Origin: a virus
Reading direction: 5' to 3' (one strand)
Virus record (IMG/VR): IMGVR_UViG_3300047586_000088
Span: 1-53,950 of that record
Length of the DNA stretch: 53,950 bases
A program made the position numbers and the translations under genes. This document shows positions 24,822 through 34,152 of the stretch, one piece after another. How positions within the stretch are numbered: position 1 is the stretch's first letter; each line of letters starts with the position of its first letter. The notes beneath the pieces were generated by a model, which searched no databases, was not told where the DNA came from, and was given only the letters and a program-made list of their open reading frames with translations.

Positions 24822-25378
24822 CCCCCGCCGTTCCTGAGCGCTTCATTGATGAGGCGCTGACGGTAGCTGAAGTCGTCAACCACAAGCTCGGCGACGGCCC
24901 AGTTCGCGCCATCCGCGCCGACGCCAGTGCTCACCTGCTCTCTGAGCGAGGCCGCGTGTTTGCGGAGACTGTCCGCGACCCGCGACCCGTCGATCTGGTA
25001 GTCGCCAAGCCTGATCGATCCTTCTACGATGGCCCGTTGATCCGCAATGCTGTCCAGCGCGTCGGCCGCCGCCAGGCGATCATCGCCCTCCAGCGTGAGG
25101 AACGTCGTGAGGTCGGTGTCGGAAATGAGCGTGTGCTGGTAGGCGACGACGATCTGAGTGCCCGGCGCGGGCGCCGCCACGAACGTCACGAGCCCGAGGT
25201 CTGCGTCCACCGTGTAGGCGGCCGCCAGTTGCAGCACGCCCGACAAGTACACCTTGACGGTGGCGGCGATGAGCGGCGGATTCTTCACCTGGAGGTCGAG
25301 CTCGCCACTCGCGACGAACGTATCGCGCGCGAGCTGCGCACGATCAGGGATCAGGGCGCGGATGGTTGCGATGGTCAA
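24818..25378 (-). CDS. Head-tail connector-like protein
   Basis: 186 residues from TTG 25378 behind GGAGGTGCTGC. The C-terminal half (DRLAAADALDSIADQRAIVE; DGSRVADSLRKHAASLREQV) has the helical pattern of gp6/gp15-type connectors. The N-terminal half is beta-rich (VKVYLSGVLQLAAAYTVDAD). It lies between the capsid and the joining genes. Confidence 0.65.
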   Translation of the reverse strand: MTIATIRALIPDRAQLARDTFVASGELDLQVKNPPLIAATVKVYLSGVLQLAAAYTVDADLGLVTFVAAPAPGTQIVVAYQHTLISDTDLTTFLTLEGDDRLAAADALDSIADQRAIVEGSIRLGDYQIDGSRVADSLRKHAASLREQVSTGVGADGANWAVAELVVDDFSYRQRLINEALRNGGG

Positions 25379-25405
25379 GCAGCACCTCCAGGGGCGGGAA
25401 TGAGA

Positions 25406-25431
25406 CTGCCCCCGCCTCGCGACAGGGGCAG
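25406..25431 (-). terminator. Intergenic hairpin downstream of the capsid gene
   Basis: CTGCCCC (25406-25412) pairs with GGGGCAG (25425-25431), 22 bases beyond the capsid stop. No strong T tract on the minus strand; it may cap abundant capsid mRNA or reduce read-through. Confidence 0.4.
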
Positions 25432-25452
25432 CGGGTCAGATTAGCAACCTAC

Positions 25453-26583
25453 CTACGTAGCGGCGACCTGTGCGTAAGTTGCGCGTGGATCCAACCTGGC
25501 AGCCGAGCAGATGTGCCGGACCCGATACATGATGTTGTCGCTGGCGAAGTCACCCGAGTAGGGCGACATCAGAGCACCGCCGGTCGTCGCCTTGTCGGAC
25601 GCCTTCATCACGACTTCAGGAGACTCCTGGCCCCGGAGGAAGTCGACCTGCACGGCCGCCCGGACGTTCGGATCGGCGAACAGATACCAGGTGAAGTCGT
25701 GGTTGCCCGAGGTGTCGACGATGGGCAGCAGCGGGTTGACGCAGAGCTGGAGGTTGAGTTGCGAGATCACATTCGCCTGCGGCAGCGGCACGTTCGCCGT
25801 CGTCGTGACCATCTGGTACGCCGAGTTCAGGATCTGGAGCGCCCGGATCTTCAGTCTGGGCGGGACCATCAGGACAGCACCCTCGAGCCCGAGCGGTCGA
25901 CCGAGGGAGTCCTGCTGAGCCGACATCAGCCCGATCGTGGTCTCGAGGTTCGTGATCGAGAGCGGCAACGCGCCGAGGTTGGTCACGTTCTGGGCATCGG
26001 CAGCGTCCGCGATGGGCGCGCCGTACAGCAGCGCGTTCGGGCCAGCGGCTTGCGCGACTGCCATCGTCGCCAGGTAGGCCTCGGTGTAGAGCGCAGCATC
26101 CGCGAACCGCTGCGGGATGTCGCTGAATGCGCCGAGGACGTCGTTGACGATGGCCTCGAAGCTGACGTCGAACGCGCCGCCCCACTTGGCGAGCTGGCGG
26201 TGGTAGTGGCCGTTCGAGGTCGTCATCAGCGGGTAAGGCGCCTTCTCGGCGACTTGGGCCAGCAGACCGTCGTTGCCCTGGACCTTGTGGGCCTCGGCGA
26301 TGTTGAAGTTCGGCAGCGTGCCGCGCTTCGCGAACATCCGCCAGTTCGGAGTCGCGAGCGAGTAGCGGGCCAGCAGGTCGCGCTCGATGATGAACCCGAA
26401 GAGGTTGGGGAAGTCGGCCGTCGTGATGGCCTCACGGAGCAGGTACTCCTGCTTCCACGAGGGCAGTCGCTGGCTGTTGCCCATCAGGTCGATGAGACGT
26501 CCCACCGCGGCCTCGTTGATCCGCGTGGTGGTGACGGGGTTGAACCCGTCCCAGGACTCCATCAGCTGGAGGAGCTCAGGCAC
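25453..26583 (-). CDS. Major capsid protein
   Basis: 376 residues from GTG 26583, chosen because AGGAG stands 7 bases upstream; a GTG 21 bases earlier has no ribosome site. LLREAITTADFPNLFGFIIE then RDLLARYSLATPNWRMF begins the shell domain, and the C-terminal SPEVVMKASDKATTGG with FASDNIMYRVRHICSA matches capsid proteins of the Mu gpT/HK97-like group in similar phages. It follows protease, scaffold and decoration genes and is flanked by hairpins on both sides. Confidence 0.9.
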   Translation of the reverse strand: MPELLQLMESWDGFNPVTTTRINEAAVGRLIDLMGNSQRLPSWKQEYLLREAITTADFPNLFGFIIERDLLARYSLATPNWRMFAKRGTLPNFNIAEAHKVQGNDGLLAQVAEKAPYPLMTTSNGHYHRQLAKWGGAFDVSFEAIVNDVLGAFSDIPQRFADAALYTEAYLATMAVAQAAGPNALLYGAPIADAADAQNVTNLGALPLSITNLETTIGLMSAQQDSLGRPLGLEGAVLMVPPRLKIRALQILNSAYQMVTTTANVPLPQANVISQLNLQLCVNPLLPIVDTSGNHDFTWYLFADPNVRAAVQVDFLRGQESPEVVMKASDKATTGGALMSPYSGDFASDNIMYRVRHICSAARLDPRATYAQVAAT

Positions 26584-26639
26584 TGTGATTCTCCTATCCG
26601 CCACGCAGATCGGGCGGTTGTTTCTCTGAGGATGCGAAA

Positions 26640-26663
26640 GGGGCCGAGTGTCTACTCAGCCCC
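26640..26663 (-). terminator. Hairpin between decoration protein and capsid gene
   Basis: GGGGCCGAG (26640-26648) pairs with CTCAGCCCC (26655-26663) with one wobble, loop of 6; on the minus strand followed by TTTCGC. It is 56 bases ahead of the capsid start and could attenuate read-through or mark a processed 5' end. Confidence 0.45.
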
Positions 26664-26689
26664 CTGCCAGGATCGGATGGACGCTTGGG

Positions 26690-27712
26690 TTACGCGACGA
26701 CGAGAGCCTGAACGAAGACGGTGCAGCCGATCTGGCCGGCACCGCTCGCGCGGACTCGAGTGATGCGGAGGGTGCCGCCGGCGGCGATCTCCCAGTTCGC
26801 GTCGTCGATCGTGCTGGCCCGGATGATGGTCTTGTCGGGGGTGTTGTTCATCGCCATCACGTCGGTGATCGCGCTCGCGGCGTTCTTGATCGTGATGCTG
26901 TTGGCCTCGGCGCTGGCCTGGTTCGCGGTCTTGACCAGCCAGACGTTGACGACCCGGACCTTGTGGAGGGCGCTGACCACGACGTCCTGATCACCCGACG
27001 CGGCGTCGGCGCTGGCGATCTGGAACATGATGGGGATGCCGCCGATGGTGTTGGCGTCGGCGACGGTCTTGACGACGGTGCCATCGAGAGAGGCTGGCGC
27101 GAGCTTGGCCTGAGTCCAGATGGCGTCGGCGAACAGCGCGCGGGTCGGAGCATCGGCAGCGAACGCGCCGTCGGCGATGAGCTGAAGCAGCGCGGCGTTG
27201 GCGATGCTATCGGTCGCGAACTTGGCGAGGACCGTCGCGACGTTGAAGAAGTTGGCAGCGAAGAGCGCCCGTCCCGTGGCGTCCGCCGAGATCGCCCCAG
27301 CGGCGATGTTGGCCGAGTTGATCGTGCCCGCGCCGATGGTGCCACTGCCCGGCGAGGGAACGTGGAGGACGCGGATGCTGGCCGTCGCGCCGACGCCGAC
27401 GGTCGCGCATGCGAAGCCGAAGAAGCGACCAGCCGGGTTGTTGCTGATCGTGCCGGGCGCGCCGTCAACATAGAAGAGCGCGTCGCCGAGTGCGATGCTG
27501 CCGCCGACGGTGTCGGTGACGGTGAGGGTCCAGACGCGATGACCGAAGTCGACCGTCGCCTCCAGGGCGGTGTTGCCGCCGCCCCCGGCGACAGTCAGAG
27601 CGACGCCCGTGGCGACGCCGTAGCGGCAGGGTCCGCCGGCGGCCGGGGCGACCGGGTTGGTGACGACGACCGACAGCCGGTCGGCGTACTCGAAGACCTC
27701 GTTGGTGGGCAT
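26690..27712 (-). CDS. Capsid decoration protein (DUF2190-like N-terminus)
   Basis: 340 residues. Residues 1-120 (FEYADRLSVVVTNPVAPAAG; GDALFYVDGAPGTISNN; AGRFFGFACATVGVGATA) match DUF2190 head decoration proteins. The following 110 residues repeat Ala-rich motifs (FAANFFNVATVLAKFATDSI, ALFADAIWTQAKLAP) and the last 100 form a beta domain with VRVVNVWLVKTANQA. The extension is unusual for the family and may trimerise or project from the capsid (inference). Confidence 0.75.
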   Translation of the reverse strand: MPTNEVFEYADRLSVVVTNPVAPAAGGPCRYGVATGVALTVAGGGGNTALEATVDFGHRVWTLTVTDTVGGSIALGDALFYVDGAPGTISNNPAGRFFGFACATVGVGATASIRVLHVPSPGSGTIGAGTINSANIAAGAISADATGRALFAANFFNVATVLAKFATDSIANAALLQLIADGAFAADAPTRALFADAIWTQAKLAPASLDGTVVKTVADANTIGGIPIMFQIASADAASGDQDVVVSALHKVRVVNVWLVKTANQASAEANSITIKNAASAITDVMAMNNTPDKTIIRASTIDDANWEIAAGGTLRITRVRASGAGQIGCTVFVQALVVA

Positions 27713-27769
27713 TTCTGGATCACCCTTTCAGCCGGCTTGCCGGCTACGTTCCTTTGGCTGTGCCAGGGA

Positions 27770-29584
27770 TCAGGCGCCAGCGGCGAGTTCCGCCATCTTC
27801 TCGGCGTCGGCCAGTGACTTACCCTGGCGGAGGTAGATCTGCTTCCAGGATTCCTTGAGGTTGATCGCCGGCGGGGTAGCGCTCGTCGTGCCGAGCCCCT
27901 TGATCGGATTGCCGCCGGTCAGCGCCGCGACGTAGTCGGCCTCGACTCGGATAGCCTCGGCGATCGCGGTCCCGAAGGCTTCGACGTCGAGCGCGCCGTC
28001 AGCGACGATGGGAGCAGCCACCAGCGACACGGCGAGCCGAGCTCGGGTGATCTCTGGCAGCTTCGACTCGGCGAGCTTCTGACTCACCAACTCGCGGGCC
28101 GCCCCGAGCGCGATGGCCTCCTTGAGCCTGGCGACGTCGGCAAGCAGCGTCGCGTTCGCCTCGCGAAGGGCCTGGGCTTCCTGTTCCGTCACGTTCTGCT
28201 CCTTTGGGGCGAGCGGCCCCTCGTTGTCGCCCGACACGGCGCTTTCGCGCTGCTGAGCGGGCGTATTCCTGCCCCTGGCACTCTCGAAGAGCTGGACGGC
28301 CTGGCCGCCAGCGCCGGGGACCGTTACCCAGTCGGTCGAGAACGCCTGAGTGATGCCCTCGATGATCTTGCCCTTCCGACCAGCAACCTCGCCGTCCTTG
28401 CCCATACCGGACGCTCGAATGCTGACCCCGATGTGCGGGGCAAGCTCGGAGACCGTCGCCCGGTACGGCTCGAACACCTTGGCGCTCGCGTAGAGGCCGG
28501 GACCGACCGGGCCGGCCTCCTCCCACTGAGCAGGTGATGTGAGCACGCCGGCGAGGTCGCGGAGGCTCCGCTCCGGTCGGTCACGCTCCTCGGACTTCGA
28601 CGGATGGTCCCAGTACATGTGGAGCCCTTCGGCGAACTGCTTCGGGCCGTCCCGCTTGAGGAGTTCGGGAGAGTAGTAACCGCTCGATCCCCAGCCGGGT
28701 GCGATCAGGCGGAGCTTCGCCGAGCCATCGGCGCTAACCGCCTTGGCCTCCACGAGGGGGATCACGTCACCGCGCAGTTCGATTACCTCCGACTCGGAAG
28801 AGATCGATTCCTTGATCCCCTCCGGCATGTCGGCAGCGGACTTGTCGGGGTTCGCCTTCTTCCAGGCAGCACGGACCTTCGCCTTCGCGGCTGCCACGTC
28901 GGCCACCGGCAGATCAACCTGCTGGCCACGGTTGCCGCCGGGAGAGAAGGCCGCGGCAGCCGCCCCGACGATCGCGGGGTCTGGATCGCCACCTGGCGTC
29001 GAGGTCAATCGGAGCTTCCAGGAACCCGGCGCGTCCGATGGCGTGTAAGCCCAGTCGGACTTCGGATAATGCTTGCCGTCGACGGTCTTGGTCGGCGCGC
29101 CGGCCTCGGAGATATTCGGCGACGAATCTCCGTCCGCCTCGCTTGCCCCCGCGGCCACTGGCACGTAACTCGTGACCCTCTCGACCTCAACGGGCGTTCC
29201 GAGCGTCACCTGACCATCCAAGAGCGTGTAGCTGACCTGGTAGGTCTTGCTCGAATAGGAGGCCGCCATCTCCAGCTCGACCGAGTAGATAGCGGAGTCG
29301 GGGTAGGTGGCGATCAGCCAAACGTAGGTGTTCTGCCCGCCCCCGATCTTGGCTTTGATAGCGTCTCGGATGAGCGACTCCTGCTCGTCGTAGGAGAGCG
29401 CCTCCTCGAGGGCGAGGCATGCAGCAGCCTGCTGCTCGGCAGATATTGCGCTCTCCGACAGCGAGGCCAGCACGGCTTGGAGCGCGGCAAGCGCATTTCG
29501 GATCTTGGCTTCGTTTGCCGCCGAGAGGACGCGACCCGCCTCGGCGAGGAATGCCAGTCGTCCTATCAGAGTCTTCGGGTCCAT
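27770..29584 (-). CDS. Capsid maturation protease with scaffold-like C-terminus
   Basis: 604 residues from ATG 29584 with GAGGAGTAGACG. Residues 1-130 hold a helical and beta region (YDEQESLIRDAIKAKIGG). Residues 150-255 contain SDWAYTPSDAPGSWKLRLTS and SAADMPEGI, seen in other phage proteins upstream of the protease. Residues about 290-440 are the protease domain: GYYSPELLKRDGPKQF, MYWDHPSKSEERDRPERSL and APHIGVSIRASGMG. The remaining coiled coil (QALREANATLLADVARLKEA) is scaffold-like and is expected to be cut. H in WDHPS and S in GVSIRAS are the likely catalytic pair. Confidence 0.8.
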   Translation of the reverse strand: MDPKTLIGRLAFLAEAGRVLSAANEAKIRNALAALQAVLASLSESAISAEQQAAACLALEEALSYDEQESLIRDAIKAKIGGGQNTYVWLIATYPDSAIYSVELEMAASYSSKTYQVSYTLLDGQVTLGTPVEVERVTSYVPVAAGASEADGDSSPNISEAGAPTKTVDGKHYPKSDWAYTPSDAPGSWKLRLTSTPGGDPDPAIVGAAAAAFSPGGNRGQQVDLPVADVAAAKAKVRAAWKKANPDKSAADMPEGIKESISSESEVIELRGDVIPLVEAKAVSADGSAKLRLIAPGWGSSGYYSPELLKRDGPKQFAEGLHMYWDHPSKSEERDRPERSLRDLAGVLTSPAQWEEAGPVGPGLYASAKVFEPYRATVSELAPHIGVSIRASGMGKDGEVAGRKGKIIEGITQAFSTDWVTVPGAGGQAVQLFESARGRNTPAQQRESAVSGDNEGPLAPKEQNVTEQEAQALREANATLLADVARLKEAIALGAARELVSQKLAESKLPEITRARLAVSLVAAPIVADGALDVEAFGTAIAEAIRVEADYVAALTGGNPIKGLGTTSATPPAINLKESWKQIYLRQGKSLADAEKMAELAAGA

Positions 29585-29587
29585 CGT

Positions 29588-30181
29588 CTACTCCTCAGCC
29601 GCATCGAGCGAGCATAAACAGTTCGACCTACAGTCCGTTCCATGAGCTGGCCAGACGCCGCCCGCCTGCCACTCGGCCGCCGTCTTCGTCTGTCCGTCGT
29701 TCATCAAGCAGGTGTCACAACTATCGGTCGCGTGGCGTACCCAGGTCAGCCGCTCCTCAGGCGCATCGCCGAGCGAGGCTGCCCCGAAGGCGTCGCGCAT
29801 CCCGCCGCCGTAGAGCGCCGCCCGAGCGATGACGAACATCGTCAGAGCCTTGCCAACCGCGATCCTCGCTTTCACGGCGTCTCTGAACTTGGCAAGGTAG
29901 CCGTACTGGGCGATGATCTGGGCATTGGCCGCCTTGCGCTCGTCAGCCGTGAGCCTGACCTGATTCGGCGCCACACCCCGAGACTTCGCCAGTCCCAACC
30001 GATAGCCGTCTAGCACGTGGTCCTGCACGACGACCTGACTGCGGTAGTACCACTGATCGACCGTGATGGCGCCCGAGCGCATCTCGGCGGCGAGCTCGCG
30101 CATCTTGCCCTGGAAGACGGCCTGCTGATCGGCCAACTTGGCGGCGTAGTCATAGGCGCGGGCCTCGAGGAGGTCGGCCAT
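29588..30181 (-). CDS. Minor head protein (MuF-like)
   Basis: 197 residues. The helical N-terminus (LADQQAVFQGKMRELAAEM; DQWYYRSQVVVQDHVLDGYR) and the Cys-rich C-terminus (HATDSCDTCLMNDGQ; HGTDCRSNCLCSLDAAEE) are typical of SPP1 gp7/Mu gpF proteins downstream of portal genes. The start overlaps the portal stop (TGATG). Confidence 0.8.
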   Translation of the reverse strand: MADLLEARAYDYAAKLADQQAVFQGKMRELAAEMRSGAITVDQWYYRSQVVVQDHVLDGYRLGLAKSRGVAPNQVRLTADERKAANAQIIAQYGYLAKFRDAVKARIAVGKALTMFVIARAALYGGGMRDAFGAASLGDAPEERLTWVRHATDSCDTCLMNDGQTKTAAEWQAGGVWPAHGTDCRSNCLCSLDAAEE

Positions 30182-31926
30182 CAGTCAGTCAGCCTGGCGT
30201 CCGACTCGGCCTCGAGCGCCGCCCAGGCCGCATCGTCGTCAGGGTCGGGCAGCTGCACTTCGGACGGCTCGACGGCCTTGGCAGCCTCCTGCGCGGGCTG
30301 AGCCTGTGCGGGAGTCGCGGGCAGATTCTCGGGTGATGCCTGCTGTCCTGGTTGCTGCACCTGTCCGCCTCCCTGCTGTGCTGTTTGTTGCTGTGCCAGC
30401 GCATCAGCCTGCTGCTTCGCCTGGGCTGCTGCCCTGTCCTGCGCTGCTTGGGCGTCAGCCTCAGCCTTCGCTTTCGCCGCGTCGTGGGCGACGACGAGCC
30501 TCTTCATCACCTCGTCGATGTCGTTGACCCCGAGGCTCGACAGGATCAGGTAGATATAAGTCTCATAGTCAAGTGTGTCGGCCCACGGCTGGCCATTCAG
30601 CGTCGAGGCCGAAATGATCGACCCGATCCGCTTCTCGGGGTCGTGCTCGACGAGTGGTGGGAACGACACGGTAACGTGCTTGTCCGCGTCCTCTGCCAGG
30701 TTCGCCTGCTGGTCGAGCACGTACCTGAGGATGCGCGTGATCACACTGGCCCAGAGTTTCTGACGATCGCCGAACTTCAGTTCTGTCGGGCGGTCGAGGC
30801 TCTGTGCCGTGGCGAGAGACCCGACACTGGCATCGCCAAAGAACGTCTCCGGGAGTCCAAAGCCCGCGAATGCCATCAGGGCGAGTCGCCGACTCTCGTC
30901 GGGGTTGATGGTCGCCCCGCTAGTGCGGACGGGATCGAGCGAGGCGCCTGTGGGCGTGACGGCCATCGAGCCCGTGACAGGCGAGGGGTTCGTCTCCCCT
31001 GATGTCGAGCCGACCGTGGTCGAGAACTTGGTCGCAACTCCCTGAACCGCCTTCGTCCCGCCGGGCGTCTTGGCGATCCAAGCGAACCGGGAGAGTGCGC
31101 GGGCAACCGTCGCTCGATCCTTCTGGAACTGGGCGTAAGCCTTCGTCCAGGGGATCGACTGATACGTCTCAGGCAAGCCGTAGAGCGAGTCGCCGAGGCC
31201 ACCCACCTTGACGTGGAAGACGGTCGTTTCCTGGACTTGGCCGCCGAGAAGGTCTCCGGGCTCTTGCGCCGTGTCGGGCTTGCCGATGTCCGGATAGAGC
31301 GCGGTCCGCTGCTCAATCTTGCCGTCGAGGCCCTTCTGAGACCACGCTCGCCTGTACCACCAGACCTCGAAGGCATCCTCGGGGTTCGTGATGATGTCGG
31401 TAATCTCGCCCGGCGGCAGCCTCCGCAACTTGACGGTGCCTGTGGTCGCATCGGCGAAGAAAGCCCAGTAGAGGTCGCCGTGGATCTGGAGATCGATCTC
31501 GGCTTGCAGCATCCCCTGGTGCGAGTAGAGGATGGCCTGATTGCTCGGCTCATCCATGTGCTGTTGGACGATCTCGTTGACCGCTTTGTCGGGTGCCCCG
31601 ATGCTGACGCCCTGGCCGAACACGTAGCTTGCCTGGATGTTGACGGCCCTGTTGGTCAGAGGGTCGTTCAGATAGGCGAGCCGAGAGAGTGTGCGGGCGC
31701 GCTTCCGATCCTCGGCCGTGAGGTCGCCATCCTGGGAGGCCCCGAGTCCGATCCAGCCCACGTCCTCGCCGGCGAGCGACAGCAGGTGACTGTCCAAGAT
31801 CGATTCTCGCAGCTCGTCGCGGTAGAGGTCGGCGTTGGCATGGGCCGTCCGCAACTCCTCGCGCAGGGCAGACTCAGCGGGCTGAACCACGAGTGCTTGC
31901 CCTTGCTGCCGCCGTCGCTTGCTCAC
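30181..31926 (-). CDS. Portal protein
   Basis: 581 residues from GTG 31926 with AGAGGTAGCAG. YLNDPLTNRAVNIQASYVFG, IDLQIHGDLYWAFFADATTG and GFGLPETFFGDASVGSLATA with AQSLDRPTELKFGDRQ are portal signatures. The last 100 residues are Gln/Ala/Pro-rich and probably disordered inside the head. It lies between terminase and minor head genes. Confidence 0.9.
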   Translation of the reverse strand: MSKRRRQQGQALVVQPAESALREELRTAHANADLYRDELRESILDSHLLSLAGEDVGWIGLGASQDGDLTAEDRKRARTLSRLAYLNDPLTNRAVNIQASYVFGQGVSIGAPDKAVNEIVQQHMDEPSNQAILYSHQGMLQAEIDLQIHGDLYWAFFADATTGTVKLRRLPPGEITDIITNPEDAFEVWWYRRAWSQKGLDGKIEQRTALYPDIGKPDTAQEPGDLLGGQVQETTVFHVKVGGLGDSLYGLPETYQSIPWTKAYAQFQKDRATVARALSRFAWIAKTPGGTKAVQGVATKFSTTVGSTSGETNPSPVTGSMAVTPTGASLDPVRTSGATINPDESRRLALMAFAGFGLPETFFGDASVGSLATAQSLDRPTELKFGDRQKLWASVITRILRYVLDQQANLAEDADKHVTVSFPPLVEHDPEKRIGSIISASTLNGQPWADTLDYETYIYLILSSLGVNDIDEVMKRLVVAHDAAKAKAEADAQAAQDRAAAQAKQQADALAQQQTAQQGGGQVQQPGQQASPENLPATPAQAQPAQEAAKAVEPSEVQLPDPDDDAAWAALEAESDARLTD

Positions 31927-31936
31927 CTGCTACCTC

Positions 31937-32653
31937 TTACCAGGAGCCGATCTTGACCTGCGTCTGACCGTTTGCCCAGGCCGTGAAGGCCGCAGCCTCG
32001 AGGTCGGCGCGCGCTTGCTCGAAGGTCTCCAGGATCGCCCGCTCACCAACCCAGCAGGCCAGGCAGAGCGCGAGCAGGAGGTCGTCGTGCTGACCCGATC
32101 GCGCTTCCAGCGTCTCGTAGCCCGACTCGGAGAGCTTGCCGTCGAACACCTCGAGCTCGTGGACGAGCGTCTCGGCCTCCGGAAGGGCCTTCGCGATTCG
32201 CAGGCGCTCGGCCTGGAGCGCCACCTGGACGGCGCCCACGAGCTCCCGCTTCGGCACCGTGAAGCCCAGATCGGTCGCGTTGGGCTGGCGCCCGGCCGTG
32301 ATCGTCACCCCGACGTGAGGAAGCCCGGCCAGCGTGAACAGGTTGCCGACCGCGATGCCGACGCCGCCGAGGTCGATCCCGAGGATGGGCGGAGGCGAGA
32401 GTCGTCGGGCAAGTTGGCCGACGTCGGCGACGATCCGGGGATAACTGGTCCCGAGCGGCCACCGCTGGAGATGCCGGCAGCGGAAAGACACCGGCGGGCC
32501 GATCAGGACGTGCTCGATCGGACGGGCGACGTGATACTCGGGGTCCTCGCCCTGAGTCGTCAGCCGCACCTCCGTGCCATTACACTCGACCGCCGCGAGC
32601 GCGCTGTAGTCGGAGCGCTGGCCGAGGTCGAGTCCGAGCGTCGTTAGCGTCAC
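31937..32653 (-). CDS. terL: Large terminase, nuclease domain (separate gene)
   Basis: 238 residues from GTG 32653 (GTGA overlap with the ATPase gene). It has the RNase H-like fold of terminase nucleases: D9 in GLDLGQRSDYSALAAVE, D94 in LGIDLGG, and D190/D191 in SGQHDDLLLALCLACW. In most phages this domain is fused behind the ATPase. No slippery heptamer is seen at the junction, so the two are presumably made as separate chains that assemble in the motor. Confidence 0.85.
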   Translation of the reverse strand: MTLTTLGLDLGQRSDYSALAAVECNGTEVRLTTQGEDPEYHVARPIEHVLIGPPVSFRCRHLQRWPLGTSYPRIVADVGQLARRLSPPPILGIDLGGVGIAVGNLFTLAGLPHVGVTITAGRQPNATDLGFTVPKRELVGAVQVALQAERLRIAKALPEAETLVHELEVFDGKLSESGYETLEARSGQHDDLLLALCLACWVGERAILETFEQARADLEAAAFTAWANGQTQVKIGSW

Positions 32654-33453
32654 ATCCCCACCTCGGCAAACAGCGGCTCGTCGTCGACGAGCGCTCTACC
32701 TGCCACGAGCCCTGGGAACAGCGGCGCCAGGTCCTCGTCAAGCGCTCGCGCTATCTGCTCGAAGTTGAACACCGAGAACGCGGAATCCTCAAAACTGCAC
32801 TGGTACTCCTGGTTGTACAGCCGCTCGCCCAAACTCTTCCGCTCCTCGGCGAGAAAGGCGGCGGGAATCCGGGGGCAGGTCTCCGCCTTCACCTCGAACC
32901 GTCGCCAGCTCTCTTCTGATATCCACGCCTTGTGCCACCAGCCACGCTTGCCCGCTGGCGTCGAGAGGGCGATCAGCCGTCCCCCGCTGACCGCGAGCAT
33001 CGGCCGGACCGCGGCGATCAGCTCGTCGGGCACGCGCGACGCCTCGTCGACGACGATCAGCCGCACGCCGCTGAATCCTCGAATCGTCGCCTCGCTGCTC
33101 GGTAGGCTGATGATCCGCGAGCCGTTCTGTAGCTCGAGCGTCAGTTTCGTCTCGGCTTCCGGCGGTACGGGCCGATCGGCGAGACGGTAGGCATCCAGGC
33201 ACTTTCTGAAGAGCTCGCCACTCTGGCGGAGGCTGGGCGACAACAGGATGATCGGCGACTTAGGGACGAAAAGCGCCGTGTGAACTGCCAGAATCCCGGT
33301 CGTCGTCGACTTCCCGCATTGGCGGCTCGCGTTGACGAGCACCCGAGGGTCGCTACTACGCAGCAGGTCCGCTTGCCACGGATCGGGCTCCGTTCCAATC
33401 GCCCGAGCAAAGGCAGCGGCATCGATCGCGAGCGCCAAGTCACTTCCGAACAC
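32650..33453 (-). CDS. terL: Large terminase, ATPase domain (separate gene)
   Basis: 267 residues from GTG 33453. Walker A SRQCGKST (43-50), Walker B LIVVDEAS (D136, E137) and coupling motif STPAG (164-168) identify the packaging ATPase; YNQEYQCSFEDS marks the usual end of the ATPase half. The nuclease is encoded by the next gene. It overlaps the small-subunit gene by 14 bases. Confidence 0.9.
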   Translation of the reverse strand: MFGSDLALAIDAAAFARAIGTEPDPWQADLLRSSDPRVLVNASRQCGKSTTTGILAVHTALFVPKSPIILLSPSLRQSGELFRKCLDAYRLADRPVPPEAETKLTLELQNGSRIISLPSSEATIRGFSGVRLIVVDEASRVPDELIAAVRPMLAVSGGRLIALSTPAGKRGWWHKAWISEESWRRFEVKAETCPRIPAAFLAEERKSLGERLYNQEYQCSFEDSAFSVFNFEQIARALDEDLAPLFPGLVAGRALVDDEPLFAEVGM

Positions 33454-34132
33454 GGGACCCGTCCTGACTTGGCGCCTCCAGGGTGAGGAGCGACGTCGAC
33501 ACGCTCGCCCGCGCCTCCGGGTAGGGTTGGAGAGCCAGCAGCATGGCCGTTCGGACGACGAGCCACTCAGGCGCCAGCAACACGTTCACCTGGGGTCGCT
33601 TATCGAGCTCGCCAATGAGCTCGGCGAGGAGCTCGATCTGCTGGCCGAGCTGGGCGACCACCTTGACGGTCAACTCCCGAATGTCGGCGTGCTTGGTCTC
33701 CCAGTGCTCGACCTCGAGCCCCTTGTCCTCGAAGCGCTCGATGAGCGCCGACGCCGGTACCTTCTTTCGGCGCTTCACCCCGTCGGGGTCCCACTCCCAG
33801 TAGACAACCTCGACCTCCTCGGCCCTGGGCTCGAGCGTGTAGCGGCTCGAGTCAGCCGGGTCGGTCAGCCAGACGTCGCAGGCCCCCCGAAGCTTGTGGA
33901 GCGTCTCGAAGACCTGGCGGAGCTCCTCCATCACGTCGAGTGCGCGCGCTTCGTCGGCCGCCTGCTTCGCCTCGACGACACCGGCGGCCAGGTGGTCGGC
34001 CTTGTGACGCTGCACCGCCGTCGGACTGAGCCGATACCGTGCCGCTATGTGCCGTATCGACTCACCGCCGACGATCGCCAACTCAATCGCCGAGCGCTCC
34101 GGGTGAGCGCAGATCGTGCAGGTTCTCGGCAC
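33440..34132 (-). CDS. terS: Small terminase subunit (HTH protein)
   Basis: 230 residues from GTG 34132. The N-terminus has CTICAHPERSAIELAIVGGE and an HTH (SIRHIAARYRLSPTAVQRHK). Central helices include VMEELRQVFETLHKLRGACD. The C-terminus LLAPEWLVVRTAMLLALQPY is common in small-subunit-like proteins just ahead of TerL. It should recognise the packaging site. Confidence 0.75.
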   Translation of the reverse strand: MPRTCTICAHPERSAIELAIVGGESIRHIAARYRLSPTAVQRHKADHLAAGVVEAKQAADEARALDVMEELRQVFETLHKLRGACDVWLTDPADSSRYTLEPRAEEVEVVYWEWDPDGVKRRKKVPASALIERFEDKGLEVEHWETKHADIRELTVKVVAQLGQQIELLAELIGELDKRPQVNVLLAPEWLVVRTAMLLALQPYPEARASVSTSLLTLEAPSQDGSRVRK

Positions 34133-34152
34133 GATTCCTCCTCACCAAGCGC

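Noticed and set aside
27727-27753. Hairpin AGCCGGC/GCCGGCT as terminator
   Set aside because: The loop is too short, there is no T tract, and it lies at the ribosome site side of the decoration gene; probably a chance palindrome.
32640-32660. Programmed frameshift joining the two terminase genes
   Set aside because: No X-XXY-YYZ heptamer is present at the junction, and the second gene has its own GTG in a GTGA overlap.
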